Shown here in pieces: positions 45,410-58,650 of a DNA stretch of 64,000 nt (position 1 is its first letter; every line of letters begins with the position of its first letter). The notes beneath the pieces are model-generated. The model did not search any database and was not told where the DNA came from. It was given only the letters and a program-made list of their open reading frames with translations. Origin of the DNA: Paramecium octaurelia. Its lineage: Eukaryota; Ciliophora; Oligohymenophorea; Peniculida; Parameciidae. The position numbers were made by a program, and so were the translations under genes. The stretch covers positions 347,474 through 411,473 of the forward strand of contig CAJJDP010000023.1 of NCBI GenBank assembly GCA_905182995.1. The letters are read 5' to 3'.

Positions 45410-47571
45410 TCATTATTCTTAAAATCTAAGGGAAACGATCTCCGTAGGGTGTATTCTGACTGAATCTTTAGAACTCTTAATAAATATATCTTTAAATACA
45501 TATTCTTATTATAATTCCCTATACAATTTTAATTGAAGTTATGCGTAGAACTTCTCTTATCTTGAATATTTGTACTATTATGAAATTGCTTCCTAATTTT
45601 ATTCAAACAACTGGTTTATAATTGGATTTTGTTTTGAATAAGTGTCATAGTATTTGAGTGATTCTTAAAGTAACTTTTCGTCATAATTTCTATGGGTTCT
45701 TTTTTTAATAATACATTCTTTTTTTGTTATAATTACATAAGTTAGAAACATATATTATAAAGCATAGATGTAATTGGTAGCACTTTTATAATCAAATTGC
45801 CAAAATGCTATGTGAAAAATCTATTTGGAAAGCAATTCAAATAATAAAAATGCTAATAAATTGTATCTTGAGATGTGAAATTTAGCTGAAGTTCTAGAAC
45901 CTACGCCATTCCTTACAAAATTATATTTTTCCATCCAATAGATAACAATGAGAGCTAAGATTGTAATAAAATAACAGATTGGATAAATATACCCATAGTA
46001 ACAGCATATTGAAACCAGTTAAGTAATTGATAGTCTTTTTTTCTAATAATCAAGTTGACGTTCATATAATTAATCTGCCTCTATTTAGGTTAAGTCTGAA
46101 TCCTTCTTAATTCTTCTAAACCAATATCTTTTTATTAGTTGTAATACATAAGTCTCATCTATTATGCTGAAGATGATTGGAAAGATTGCGTTTGATAGTT
46201 AGATGAATAATAAATCTTCACTTAATCCTCCTGGTCTCCAAAGCTTTTGTTGCCTAGTTCCACTTCCTGAATACACCCCAACAAAGATTGGAGGAATTAA
46301 ATAAAAATATTAAATTACAATAGTTTCATAAAACAGTACAAATACTCTCCTCTTCTGGCGATTAGAATTAAAGTCTTTCAAATTAAAGAATTATTGTATT
46401 GACTTTTCACAGAATTTAGTTAAGATATATAATAACAACGAAACCGTTAAACTTAGTAAGGTGTTTTGATATGATGTTGTACCATTTTCTGCAAGATAAT
46501 TTATTTTGCCACTTAAATTCCAATAATTGGAAGCCAACCTAAACATATGAACATTAATTTTATATATTCTAAATTTGAAAATGAGGATTCATTATGCCAA
46601 ATTACATCTGATGGTCTAGGAGGAGATTCAAATTTGAATGAATTAGGTATAAAGACCCATCTGAAATATCTTACAAATTTTATTAACTCAGCCTATTTTT
46701 CATGCTAAAGTAAATAAGTACTTGATTAGAAAATGTAATAAATGCTGTCCCATTAAACTTTAATAAAGTTTGATCTAAAATAACACTTTGAAGGTTAACT
46801 GTTTTGCATATCACCTCTTTTAAAGATCTATTTCACATAAGTAATATACGTGCTATAATTTTATATTGTGTATAATGATCTAATCTTATCTTTTAATTAA
46901 TATTCTAATTAGTATTGATCATATATCAAACATATATCCAAAATATTATATGTTATTGGTTTTTTGTCCAAAATTCCTTTACTAAAAAACTCTTAAATCT
47001 TTTCCCTATTCCAATTGATTGGTATTTAGGACACTTTGACAGAACAATACTTTATGACCTTCTCTAAATCTTATTCATTGTCTACATTTAGACAATAATT
47101 TTTATAATAAGTAATGTATCCAATAAAACAAATTTAAACTAATACTGCTATAAAATACAAGACATCTAGATAGATATCTTGAAACCTGATAAATCTTATA
47201 TAATTATATACTCATCACCATCCATTCTATTTAGAAGAGATAAATAATTATTTAAATTTTTCTTGCAATCTTGATGTTGTTAACATTAATCCCCTTTGAG
47301 ATTCTCTTGAATATTATATACTCCAAAAATAAGGCTATTTATAAGTAATATCATACAATGCTATGACTAATAATATAAAGTTTAATTTGATATAGTTAAA
47401 ATATTTGTATGAATAGCCATGTTGGCTAAATACTTTTAAATTGCATGAAACTGAGTATGGAACAGTTTGGATCGGATTATTGCAGCAGACGCATCTTTCA
47501 GTGTCTTCAACGATGCTTTGATAAATTGTTATTGATTTCTTTTCATTTTAACACTTATTAAAATACCCCAT
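45410..47571 (-). CDS. Multi-pass transmembrane protein, unidentified
   Basis: Starts MGYFNKCQNEKKSIT at 47571, with Cys-rich CVCCNNPIQTVP soon after. Several hydrophobic helices follow (LNFILLVIALYDI, LSNAIFPIIFSIID, PICYFITILALIVIYWM, NLLAFLLFELLS) separated by charged loops such as FRRIKKDSDLTQIEADQLYE. The layout recalls large ciliate membrane proteins of the TMEM63/anoctamin-like size class, but I cannot assign it. The C-terminus, after a likely 26-nt intron, is SKDSVRIHPTEIVSLRF and ends at TGA 45410-45412. Other introns are present but not all placed. Confidence 0.65.
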
Positions 47572-48570
47572 GCTTTTAGGCTTATTCAAAATCTGCAGGA
47601 GATTTCAAATTATAATTTTGAGATTTAAGACTTTCATCTGACTGACCTTCCATAAAGATCCCCAAGAATAAATTGATTTTAAATGTATTATAATTTCTAT
47701 ATATGATATTAATTTAAATATTATTAAATCTGACAGTTTTCAATAGATGAATATTACTTAACAATTAAAACTATACAATATAAAAACAAGGGTTTCATAT
47801 TTTCTATAATTTCTGATTTTTCAATCTATCATATAGCTGTTATTAAATCATTATTTATGATTATTTATTTTGGGTTGCTAAATATATTTAACATATATTT
47901 AGAGCAATTATGTATTCTAAAATATTAAAATTTTACTAATATAATTCAAATAAGATAACTTTTCATTTGAATATCAATCATTAAATGTTTGATTTTTCAA
48001 TTTTAGGTATAATAGGAATCAACAACAATACATTTTGTTTCAAATTGGATTTAAAATTAAATTTATACTTACCCATGAATTTTCACATTTCCAATTTTAA
48101 AGTTTCTAAATTTCTCATTTAAGATTGGTAGTTCCAACAGAATAGAAATTTGTTTGTAAATTTTGAGGTTAAATTGATGAAAATTCTGATTAATATAGGT
48201 TTATTCATAAAGTAATAATACTTAATTTTATTGATTATAAAAAATATAATAGTAGATGATTCAAATTACGTAAAGAATTTTGTTAAACCACTTATACAAT
48301 TTCTATTTAAGAGTGAAAATCCAGTATAGAATTAATCAATGTTGGGGATTTTAGGTTATTAATATATACCTAAATGGAAAATATAAGGAATTTATAAGAA
48401 CATCTTAAAGCAATAGTAGATTAAATCTATAAACGATAATAATAAAAGGAACAACACTAGCATTCTATAATTATTTAATGTGAGATGGGAGGTAAGGTAG
48501 GTACTTTTGGTCTACATAGAGATGAGAATTTAAGAAAGTCTTGATATTAAAATACTTTCGTTGTTTCAAA
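47572..48570. other. 999-bp stretch without a recognisable gene
   Basis: This is the longest gene-poor stretch, lying between two divergently transcribed genes. It is very AT-rich (long A/T runs around 47690-47960). Frames on both strands are short and of random composition. I see no tRNA, repeat or clear regulatory element. Confidence 0.5.
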
Positions 48571-48915
48571 ATGGAATTAAGATTACCAAATTGGAAATTT
48601 GAGCTTAATGAATTCGATTCATTTACAGAGAATAAAACTTAAAATTAAACTCTTAATTAATAAAATGATCACTTATATTAATAAATAAATTCATAATAAA
48701 TATTAGTTTCTTAAGAAGTTTGTTTTGATATTCAAAGCAATACTTAAAATTAAGTATTATTTCAAAAAATCATAGTAATGATGCTCAATTTATAGAATAA
48801 TTTATATTCAATCTCATAATAATAGTATTACGAAGTACTTTTATTTTCGAGTCTATATTAAGAATTTGTTTAAAATGTTACAAATGAATTATTGATAAAT
48901 ATATTATTCAAATGA
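48571..48915 (+). CDS. Possible small protein, 114 aa
   Basis: An open frame starting MELRLPNWKFELNEFDSF, rich in Gln and Asn (TQNQTLNQQNDHLYQQINSQ), ending LLINILFK at TGA 48913-48915. The composition is like that of Paramecium proteins but no homology is visible. It lies 32 bp before the Cache sensor on the same strand and could be a separate short gene or a chance frame. Confidence 0.35.
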
Positions 48916-48947
48916 AAATTAAAAGAGATTGCTGCATAAACACAAAT

Positions 48948-50545
48948 ATGTGGAGAATTTCTGATTGGAGACTACGATCATAAATATTTATGGTCTAAAT
49001 TTGCTTTTTAATTTTGATTACTACGATGGTAGGGTGTAGCATATTGGCCATATAATATAAAATTATTTATACTATAGCAAATGATTCAATAGATGTTTTA
49101 CAACAAAAGATCATGAGTCGACAATCTTCAATATATTAATCACTGTTTATAGAACAGTTAAACAATGGGTTCTTCTCAGGAGAGTAGTCTATTAATTCAA
49201 TAAATGATTTATATTAATACGCTGCCGAGTTAGATGTAAGTTTTTAAGAAAATTTGGATGATTGTTCTATTTTTGATGAAAATGTGTCTGACACTTTGTT
49301 ATAAATTGAAAACTCCTTTTGTTTTTGTTATGGAGAACCAATTTAATCTGCACAGTAGGAATAATATCATGATAAATTAATTTTATCTAATTTTCTTAGT
49401 TAAACTGCTTCGATGCAAAGATCCCATTACCAATTGTATTATGCAGCTACAAGCGACGATTAATTTTACTCAATTGACCCTTGTCAACCTATACCAAAAG
49501 AGTGGATACCCAAAGAGCGACCATGGTATACATCTCACAATCAATCCTCATCAAAGCTTTAAATAACCGACATGTATTTGGAAATAGATATAGGAGTTTG
49601 CTTTACGTAAACGAAGAGTCTCTTCAATAAGGAGAATCTTCCTATTGCAATAATGGCAAATGATTTGACGATGAATTAGTTCACATTATATGATCAAATA
49701 CTTCCAGTTAAGTTCATGCTAATCGACTTGACAGGGTAGATTCTATTGAATCATATTTATTTGAAGGAGTAGAAGGAGATATACTATTTTTACAATGTAT
49801 CTAAAACAGGTTTCAATGAGAGTGACTTTGAAAACCTTTTGCATTTTCTGAATGGAGAGATCTATGAAGATTAATGTCCAATAAGTATTGATAATACATT
49901 TTGTTTGTTTAATAAATAGGAATAAAAAATAAAATTTATAAGTTTATTTAGCTTAACAAAATTGAGTTATGTGTTAATATCAGAATTTGACCCAGATTTA
50001 TACATAGAAGATATCAACAGTTTAGTGTTTGAAATTGAGGATAAGAAAAGATTATCACTGATTATATTTTTTGGTGTGATTGGATTTTCAATTTCATTAT
50101 TTTTTGTATCCTTTTTGATTAATACTTTAATACTACAGTAGCCGCTTTAAAATTTACTTTATCACACAAATTTACTAGAAAAAAATACTAAAACCATAAA
50201 GCAGAAGAAGATAAACTTCTCAGATTCAAACACTATAGGGAGACTTAATCTGGCATTTTAGAGTTTATTAAATCAATAAAATCAAGGGAGACAAGAGAAC
50301 AAGGAATCAGTAAGATTAAGATTTGAGATGATTTCTGAATATCAGAAAAAGTAAAAAGAGTTTTATCAACTTAACTTGAGAAACATTATTACTAGATCTA
50401 ATTTATTGGTATGATATATATGTGATTTAAGGACTTAGAACTTTCATAATAATTAAAAAGCAATCCAGATCAAAAGGTGATCAAATAAATAATTTAAATG
50501 AAGAAAATCACATTTTCGACTTTCTAAGAAATCAATTAAAGTTGA
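48948..50545 (+). CDS. Membrane sensor with dCache domain and HAMP-like region, 524 aa
   Basis: Starts MWRISDWRLRSQ. One membrane segment (FMVQICFLILITTMVGC) is followed by about 350 extracellular residues with the dCache hallmark WIPKERPWYTS and the strands SQITDMYLEID-like that follow it. A second segment (LSLIIFFGVIGFSISLFFVS) leads to a HAMP-type parallel helix (LQNLLYHTNLLEKN) and a short cytoplasmic tail. A 23-nt intron joins RSNLLV to the last exon (DLELSQQLKSNPDQ), and the length is divisible by three. Cache domains bind small ligands such as amino acids. No catalytic output domain follows, as in the paralogous gene at 21983. Confidence 0.85.
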
Positions 50546-50592
50546 AAATTACTAAACTAATTTAATTTATTCTGTGTTTTTAATGTATAACA

Positions 50593-51887
50593 TCACAATT
50601 TTGGTTATTCCTTTTCTAATTTTTCAAGGATTTCAGGATTGGATGTTTGATCCTTCCTGGGTCTTCCTGATTTTGTATTGTATTTCTTATAGAGAGCAAC
50701 AATGCAAGCCCCTCCCAAACCAATGTTATGTTATAAAGCATATTACAATCCAGGAACCTATCTTTCCTCAGCCATTCCTCTTAACTGCCAGCATAATTCT
50801 GCACATTAAGCTAAACCAGTTGCACCTAATGGATGTCCTTTCGATATCAGTCCCCCAGAAGGCTTAAACAATTAGATTATATATTTACATTCACTACTAC
50901 ACGTCCACCATAAGTGTTGTATCCTTTATCAATAAAATCTCCAGCTTTCCCTTCCTCACATAGACCCAAGGCTTCATATGTAATCAATTCATTTGCAGAG
51001 AAACAATCATGCAATTCACAAACTCCGACCTAAGATGGCTTAACTCCAGTTTATTGATAGATTTATTAGGCAGCTCTTTTGCTCATTTCATATCCAGCCA
51101 AATTCATCAAACTCTAATCAGTGAATGTCTTTTCACTATCTGTAGTCATAGTAATTCCTAATATTTATACAGCCTAGTCTTGTAAATTGTGTTCAAGCAC
51201 AAACTTTTCGGTACAAACAATGGCTGCAGCTGCTCCATCAGATGTTGGACAACATTAAAGTTTAGTTAAGGGACCATGTATCTTAGGTGATGTAATGATT
51301 TCTTAGAGAGTGTATTTGTCTCTGAATTAACTATATGGGTTTCGAGTTGAATGAAGATGATTTTTATAAGCAATTAGGGCAAAGTGTTCTGGTTTTGTAC
51401 CATATTTTTTCATGTGTTCAATTCCTGCATTTCCAAAAATTTAGGGTGCAAATGGGGCTGTGCTTTGTTCTCCCATTTCCATTGTCTTTAGAACTATCTT
51501 ATCGAGTGGTTAAGTTCTATCTGGGAATTTCATATTCAATGATCCTTTTTCCATCTTTTCAAATCCAAGTGCCAATGCACAATCATAAAGTCCGCCCTTT
51601 AGTAGTTAAGTCACCATATGTAAGGCACTGGAGCCTGTTGAACAATTGTTATTAACATTGTACACAGGAATTCCACTCATTCCCACTTCATACAATGCTC
51701 TCTGTCCACATGTTGAGTCACCATACACATAGCCTATAGAAGCAACTTAGACGGAGGAGTAAGGAATATTGGCATCTCTTAGAGCTCTTTTAGCAGCTTA
51801 AGCTGCCATTTCTGGATAATCAGGGTTTCCATCTCGACCAGGTTTTATAAACTTCGTCATTCCAACGCCAACTACGTAAACATTCAT
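50593..51887 (-). CDS. SCP2-type thiolase (acetyl-CoA acyltransferase family), 422 aa
   Basis: A thiolase of the sterol carrier protein X type. It starts [17 protein letters not shown] and carries the acyl-accepting Cys in [13 protein letters not shown], the [10 protein letters not shown] stretch typical of SCPx thiolases, [26 protein letters not shown] with the catalytic His, and the C-terminal [20 protein letters not shown] and [13 protein letters not shown]. It would cleave 3-ketoacyl-CoA in peroxisomal or mitochondrial beta-oxidation, including branched substrates. The C-terminus (EQPKL) resembles a PTS1 signal only weakly. A 26-nt intron before NPSGG restores the frame, and the length is divisible by three. 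No SCP2 lipid-binding domain follows. Confidence 0.95.
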
Positions 51888-52033
51888 TGATTTATAATAT
51901 TAAATATAAATAATTGTTATAAGACCTGAATTTTAAGGTTCTATGCAATAAGAGGTTACAAATTTATTGGTCATTTCCTTACTAAAAAGGTAGATTAACA
52001 TTCAATACATATATACCATTTTATTTAATAGAT

Positions 52034-55000
52034 TCAAAATTAATTATTCTCACAATTTATTATTTCTTCTAATAAATTAATTAAAATTTTGTTATATTCT
52101 CTATTCTCTACATTTTAAGCATTCAATCCCAATTTTAATAATTAAATAAGCCATTAGCTAACTATCTTCCATTATAAATTGACCTTCAAAATTGGAAATA
52201 CACTTTCCATAAATAAAATTTAAGACATGCTTATTATAGTTTAGGATTCAGAATATCTTCGTTGTTCTAAACTACCATTCAAAGTTTCCAGTTTATGTAC
52301 AGGTTACTGAAATCCATTGTATGCATCACTAAATCTCTAAATTAACTGCTCAATAAATTCTAGAGGATTGGCTGTTAGCTTAATTATAACTGTTGCTGAA
52401 ATAAATTCTTAATTGATAAAATTCAATTACTTAAGGGCATTCTAATTATAAGACATATCATCGAAATCTTCTGGCCCAGTATTTACCATATTCCATTACA
52501 TAGCCCACTATTCTAAAAAATATCTCATGTATAAATTAGTATTAAACTTCTTGCTTATTTTATATTACTCACTGAAAATTGCTAAAATTTATAGTCTATG
52601 TTATTCAGATATTTATTTATTAAATCGAATAGCTTACACCTCTAGAATCTCCAGACATTTCTACTGTATAGATTGTTTTGAAGTGCATTCATGAGCATTA
52701 ATCTTAAAACTAAACTTTTTAGGTTGTATTTCCTCCTTCAAAAGTTCATCCAAAGGCTTCTGAAAATCTTCATCCAAATCATATGCCTCAAGTAATTCAT
52801 TAGGAGAGCATTATTACAAAAGATGCTATATTTATTCTATCAAAACTGTCCAGTTTTCTTCTGTAAATGAGTTTCCAACTTGTTTAACTATAGTTTTAAG
52901 TGAGTCTAGACATAATGTTGAAAGAAACTTAAAAATAAATTAAAAGTATTACATCCTAAGCTTACAACACCAACTAAATATATATATGAATTAAATCATT
53001 TAAGCAAGGTTGCATTGGTTAAATGTAATGAACCACTAGATCTGTGAATAGACAAAAGCTCATCTTAAAATTTTGGATTACCTATTACTTACTTTGTGAC
53101 TACTTTGCAAATTGCAATTTAGAAAACTAGATCTCATCAAATAATGGTCTAATCACTCCTCTCAAAATCATCTTCCAAAATTCATTAGACTATTATTCTC
53201 CATGGACTTTTAATAATTCAAATAAGGTGTTGACGCTTTATTGTTGCACAACTGCTCTTTCATCACTATATAAAACAGATAGAGCTGATAAAACAGGAAT
53301 CCATAACTAATCTAAATATTTTGTGTCATCTTATTTTATCTAAGCTATGTGATCAACCAAAATTTTCAATTATTTTATTGAATTTGAAACTATGTTAACA
53401 TCCTTATTCTTGGTCAATTTAATTAGTGCTTAAATAAGCTCCATATAAATTTCAGAGTAGACCTATTAATTACTCACATCTTCCATTATTTTGTCGGTTA
53501 TCTAAACACACAATCTAACCATTTACTATTAATCATCCTGCAGAGCTTGATTGACTATACTCATAATAATCTTCCATCCACTTTTAATTGAGTTGAAACA
53601 GATGTTTGTAATCATACACATGCAAGATAATACATACTCCCTCAATTATATCTTATTTTACTATTAAGTTTGAGTGTGATTAAATATTTACTCAAATGGC
53701 AATAAGAATTCCTTCTGAAAATGATAATTTGTCAATTCAGGTTATTACAAGAATTTGCAACTTAATTATTTTAATAAATCGATAGCATAGACTGCAACAA
53801 AAACATTCTAGAGACATCCAACTTCAAGAAAGTGTTCCCTCATTATTTCCCACATTCTCGACCAAACAATTTTAATTCTATTCATATTAAAGTCAGCAAT
53901 TTCAATCACTCTACTCAATAAGAATAGCCTATTTTATTTAATCTCCTCTTCAGACAACTCACATAAGGCTCGAATAAACTCTAAAATAGAGTTAGAATCT
54001 AGATTGATCGAACTGTTAAATATTTTATCTATCTGATCATATTGTATTTATTAAAACAATCTCTCAATACTAATGATATCCTCTTAACTATAATTCTCTT
54101 TGTAGGGTGAGTCTACCTTGATTTTCTTAACTACCTGATGTAATTATTCCAATCTTGATATTAATTGCAAAGCTACCTTCCAACTTTTACGCAAATATTA
54201 TCCAGATTAAAGAATAACCTTAATCAAAGTCTGTACTCCCAATATTTATTTATAAGTGCTTGGAATATTTGTACAATATCTATATAGAAATCTAATAAAT
54301 GTATCCTTCTCCTCATCTAAATCGAATCTGCCCATCAATTAAATAAATGCTTGAATTGTTTCAAAACATAAGAGGATCTATTATTAGTCTTCACTCTATT
54401 CTAGAAATACACTTATTGATGCAAATATCACACTCCAAGTTTATTGTAATAATGACTTCATATGTTCTATTGAATTGACATAATAGAATGCATCTGAATT
54501 TGGACGTTCCTTAAACCACTTTTTTAATGAATCTTCAGCCTCTTTAGCCAGCATTGCATGTCTCCTTCTTTAATCAACCTAATTTGCTTATTCCAATGCT
54601 CTTCTAGCCCATTCTTTTGCATGCAAAACCAAAGGTGTCTTTTAAATCCTTGAATAGAGTCCTTACAACAATTCTTAAGGAAGATTTTCTCCATCATTGA
54701 TCCCTCCAGCCAAATTGGTGAATTGAGCTAGAGTCATCTTATCTAAGTTTTTCTCATTGTGCAAATCAGTTTGTAACATAATCAGCAAATATGATATTGT
54801 ATATGCGGCTGACTAATAAATTCCAGGGTTGTCGATGCAGTACTTTGATGCAAATTTTTCCATTATCCTATCTACTTGTTAAGACTCTCCTGGCAAGGTA
54901 AAGAATTCTAACATATATTTCAATCCCTCATCTACTTACAATCCTTTAAATTTCATGAAATCAACATACAATGAAAATACTTTCTAATCAAACTCTTTGG

Positions 55001-56927
55001 AACTACCAAACAATTCTCCTAATTTATCTTTATTTAAATCCCTATTTTCCCATAGAAATTAAGCAAATAACTTGGGATCTCTGTTCTCCATATATTAAAC
55101 AGCAATTAAATGCTTTATACAATGCTCAGGTTTAAAATTAAATTTCTCAACTGCCTTATTCATTTCTAATTTCATCTGTTTCTATTTCTCAAGTGGATCC
55201 TATGACAATTATTGTTACTATACAATGGCCTCCTCCTATTCATCAAACGATTAGACTTAAACTACAGTCTGGGCATCTTCATATTATTCACAATATTCCT
55301 TTAAACTTCTAACATATCCGCAATAATTATCCAAGCATAAAGATTTTAGATATATCTCTTGGTTCTAAGATATCGAAGTCTAGAATTCTTACTTGTTGTA
55401 TCTTCCTTAAATAATTCGACACTGCATATCCAGGAGTTTCTTAAGTAAGTTATTCTATCCAACTGAACAATCATAATTTACAAATATTTCAATTAGAACT
55501 TTTGGACGAGTAAGAATTTTATTCAAAACCTTTAAAGTATATTGTTTATGATCAAAAGAACTGTTGCTGCTCTCCAGAAATTTAAAATACACATTTTCAA
55601 TCAAAGCTTCTAATTCCTTTTTGAGACGACTTCTTACTCTCCAAATCAATTAGATGAAAATATTTAATGTCAATATTAATAATTGTTTCTCAGCTGAAAG
55701 AGAATTCTTAAGCAATGATTCCAACAATTATTCTTTCAATACTGATATTAATTTAGGTTTATTTTACAATATAGTGTCACTTTGAGTCAAAGCCTCATAT
55801 ATTAATTCCAAAGAGAGAACCTTACACTTTATGATCACTTAGGCTAATTATGGATTCTAAGGATCTCTCTGACTCAATTCACAAAGCATTTCTAAAATTT
55901 CATAAGCATCCTTTTCGTACTATTCACTAAAAGTAGAATGCTAATGAGATTAAGAGAAGTTCAACATCTGATTTAAATGAATATTTTTGCATTCCTTACT
56001 ACAGACTGGTACCTTCGTATCTTTACAATATTACGATGCTTGTCTTCTACAAACAGTGCACCAACCAAACTTACCATTTTTGATTTTCAATTCATTCACA
56101 ATGTTAACTTATATTTAATTATTATCAATCGTTACATTTCTTAAACTAGGTTCGTCTAAAGTAGTATCAATTACCTTTGATTTATTTAAATCTTCTAATT
56201 GTTACTCATAAATTTAGCTTCTTTCACAATAAATTTAAACTTCATCAACTATAGAGGTCATTAATGATTTCATATACTGTTCAGCATTAACTAAAACTTT
56301 GGATTTTCCAAAAACTAATTATCCAGAATTACCTTGTTGTTAAATAGCTAATTAGTATTCATCTTCTGCAAGTATGCCATTATCTTCAAGTCTTGCAAAA
56401 TAAGTACAAACCATCTTTTGGAAAGCCTCTTTGCTAGCATCATTTACCTGAATGCAAATTGATTAAAAGTTAAAAGACTCTGGTCACAGACTCACCATAA
56501 ATGTGATGCTTCTTATTAGTCATTATAGCTTAAATTGCTTTTATCATGAGGATTTAAATTGTTTCTTCCTTCTCCAATTGAGTTTACATCACCAAGTCCA
56601 AGACTATTTCAATTGTTCTCTTTTCTCCTATTATTTACTCTCCAGCCAGAAAACCCTAATCTACAATATTCTAAAATACTGTAGGGATTTACTTTGATAT
56701 CAAATAATGCCAACTCTATCAATTTAACCTATTTTGATTCAATACACTATTAATACACCTTGAGCAAGTGAGTTGCATTATAGTAATCCTTGATCTCTTT
56801 TTAAATTGTAATTATATTTACATAGAGTTTCATCTATGAGCTATTCCAATTCAAACTATTTTTTTGTGATCCCCTTTTTGATTTTGTCTAATGACTGATT
56901 GATCAAATCACTTAAACTTAATGACAT
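52034..56927 (-). CDS. BIG-type Sec7-domain Arf guanine-nucleotide exchange factor
   Basis: A large protein of about 1,600 aa. The Sec7 domain in the middle has the catalytic glutamic finger in FTLPGESQQVDRIMEKFA and the second motif LLIMLQTDLHNEKNLDK followed by MTLAQFTNLAGGINDG. The long helical DCB/HUS region before it and the HDS repeats after it are typical of BIG/GBF Arf-GEFs. Between the N-terminal part and the Sec7 domain is a Cys-rich patch (GWCTVCRRQASQYC, VCSKECK) resembling a small zinc finger. These proteins activate Arf at the trans-Golgi and endosomes. The start is MSLSLSDLINQSL, with several introns not all placed, and the end is CENNQF. The start lies 95 bp from the stop of the kinase gene. 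Confidence 0.93.
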
Positions 56928-57022
56928 TATATAAATAAAATTTATAATTTTATATTATTAATTACTCCCTCACGATGATTTCGATTGAATTTTTTACAAT
57001 AAGATTTATAATGTAATGATTA

Positions 57023-58650
57023 TCAAAAATTATTAAACTATGTGTTCTGTTTATCACTAAAATTATCCATTTCATATCCAGAAAATTAAGCTATTTTAGA
57101 TTCAAAGATATACATTATATCGAATTTCTCCTTAGCATTATTGAATGCTATTGAATAAGCTCATTGTTTTCATCATCTTCAATCGAAATTTATCTAGCAT
57201 CAAAATTATCCTCATTTTACTAAATTATTTAGGCATAATACATTTGGGATATAAGGAGATTTCAATTCCTTATTCATTAATTTCTACCATGGAAAATTCT
57301 TAAACCAAGAGTGTTGTCTCAGTTCATGAGGACCATTAAATCCTAATCGATTTGCAGGCTTTCGTTGTATTAGCTATATAATGTATAATGAATTATACTC
57401 TATTTATAAAATCTGCAGATTCTAATGACCAATTATCGGGAATCTCAGATCTTTTTATTTGCACCTATTTGGCCAGAATCTAATCTCGAATTTCCTTTCT
57501 TGATCTACCAGTGTAAGGTCTCTAAGTTTATTAATGAAACAATAATTACTCTTCCTAACATAAACTCATATCCAATCACTCCCAAAGCAAAGTAATCTAC
57601 AGCAAAAGAATGGTTCTATCTACACATGACTTCAGGAGCTAACAAATTCAACTAAGAATTTACCCATGTATCCTGGAGTTCCTGAAGTGTCTTAAGAATT
57701 ATCAGGCCTTAAAATTCTGGCTATCCCAAGATCAGTTATTCTAATATAACCTAAATTGTATTTTGATGTATTACCATTTTTATCAAGCACCAAATTTTCA
57801 GGTTTGATATCTCTATGAAGACTATTCTTAGAATGCATGTATTCTAATCCTAAAAATATGCAAGCCATAAAAAATCCTGAATATTCAAATGGATTCTTAC
57901 TTGTTTGATCCTCCGAGAATCTTCTCATCTTTCCAATATGATATCTTAGGTCTCCTCCCTGCATGTAATCCAACACCAAGAAAAGGTTTTCCCGGTCTTA
58001 AAATGCATAATAGATGTTAACTAAAAATCTATATTTGATTAAATAATTACGGATGCTTGAGATTACTTAGAATGTTTCTTTCATTCATAACTGAATTAAC
58101 ACTTTTTTTGGCTATAATCCTACAATATAGACACATAACATACAAAGCTTTGGACATTTCTTTCATCGCATATATCTAACCAGTCTTTTTATATTCCACC
58201 TTCCAAACCTTGCCAAATCCACCAATCCCAATTACGAATTAAAAATTGAACATGTTCTTTTATACTACAGGCTCATTAATATCTAAATATAAACAATAGA
58301 GCTTAACTTTCTTTCTCTTCATCCTGTATTATTTAGGATTTATCCTTCAGAATCAAGTAGTTAAGAAAACCAATTTATTTTGGTTACTATTATTTTGAAA
58401 TCGAAGACTTCTTCGAATGATTTGCTGATGATTATTAGCTAGATGGTACTGCGAATTTTTGTAAACCATGTACCATAGGAGCAGGTGATCTATCACAATT
58501 CTATTCATTTGAGCGGCTTTTGATTTACATACTTCATTACTTATTCAACACATTAATCACCTATTATCCTTAAGGTATTTATGATCTCGCTATATTCATT
58601 TATCCAGAATCTTGCCTTGAATGAGGAAATCGGTAATTTAAACTTTTCAT
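57023..58650 (-). CDS. AGC-group protein kinase with eleven tiny introns, 455 aa
   Basis: After a Ser/Gln-rich N-terminus (MKSLNYRFPHSRQDSG) comes an AGC-type kinase domain: GIGGFGKVWKVEYK, YAMKEMSKA, NERNILSNLKHPF, LDYMQGGDLRYH, LHRDIKPENLVL, RITDLGIA (DLG for the usual DFG), GTPGYMAPEVM and DYFALGVIGYEFMLGRRPY. The C-terminus has a short AGC-like tail ending FSGYEMDNFSDKQNTQFNNF. PKA/PKG-type kinases are close relatives, and the substrate is unknown. Eleven introns of 18-28 nt (18, 25, 24, 22, 24, 24, 25, 28, 25, 22, 23) restore the whole domain, and the total is divisible by three. This is the most intron-dense gene in the window. Confidence 0.93.

Noticed and set aside
50574-51655. Plus-strand frames of about 100 codons
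   Set aside because: They are antisense to the thiolase, whose active-site motifs fix the minus strand.
57023-58322. Start of the AGC kinase at ATG 58322 (MKRKKVKLYC)
   Set aside because: A 25-nt intron that removes this ATG joins the kinase domain to an upstream Ser/Gln-rich exon, and only the start at 58650 gives a length divisible by three with all introns removed.
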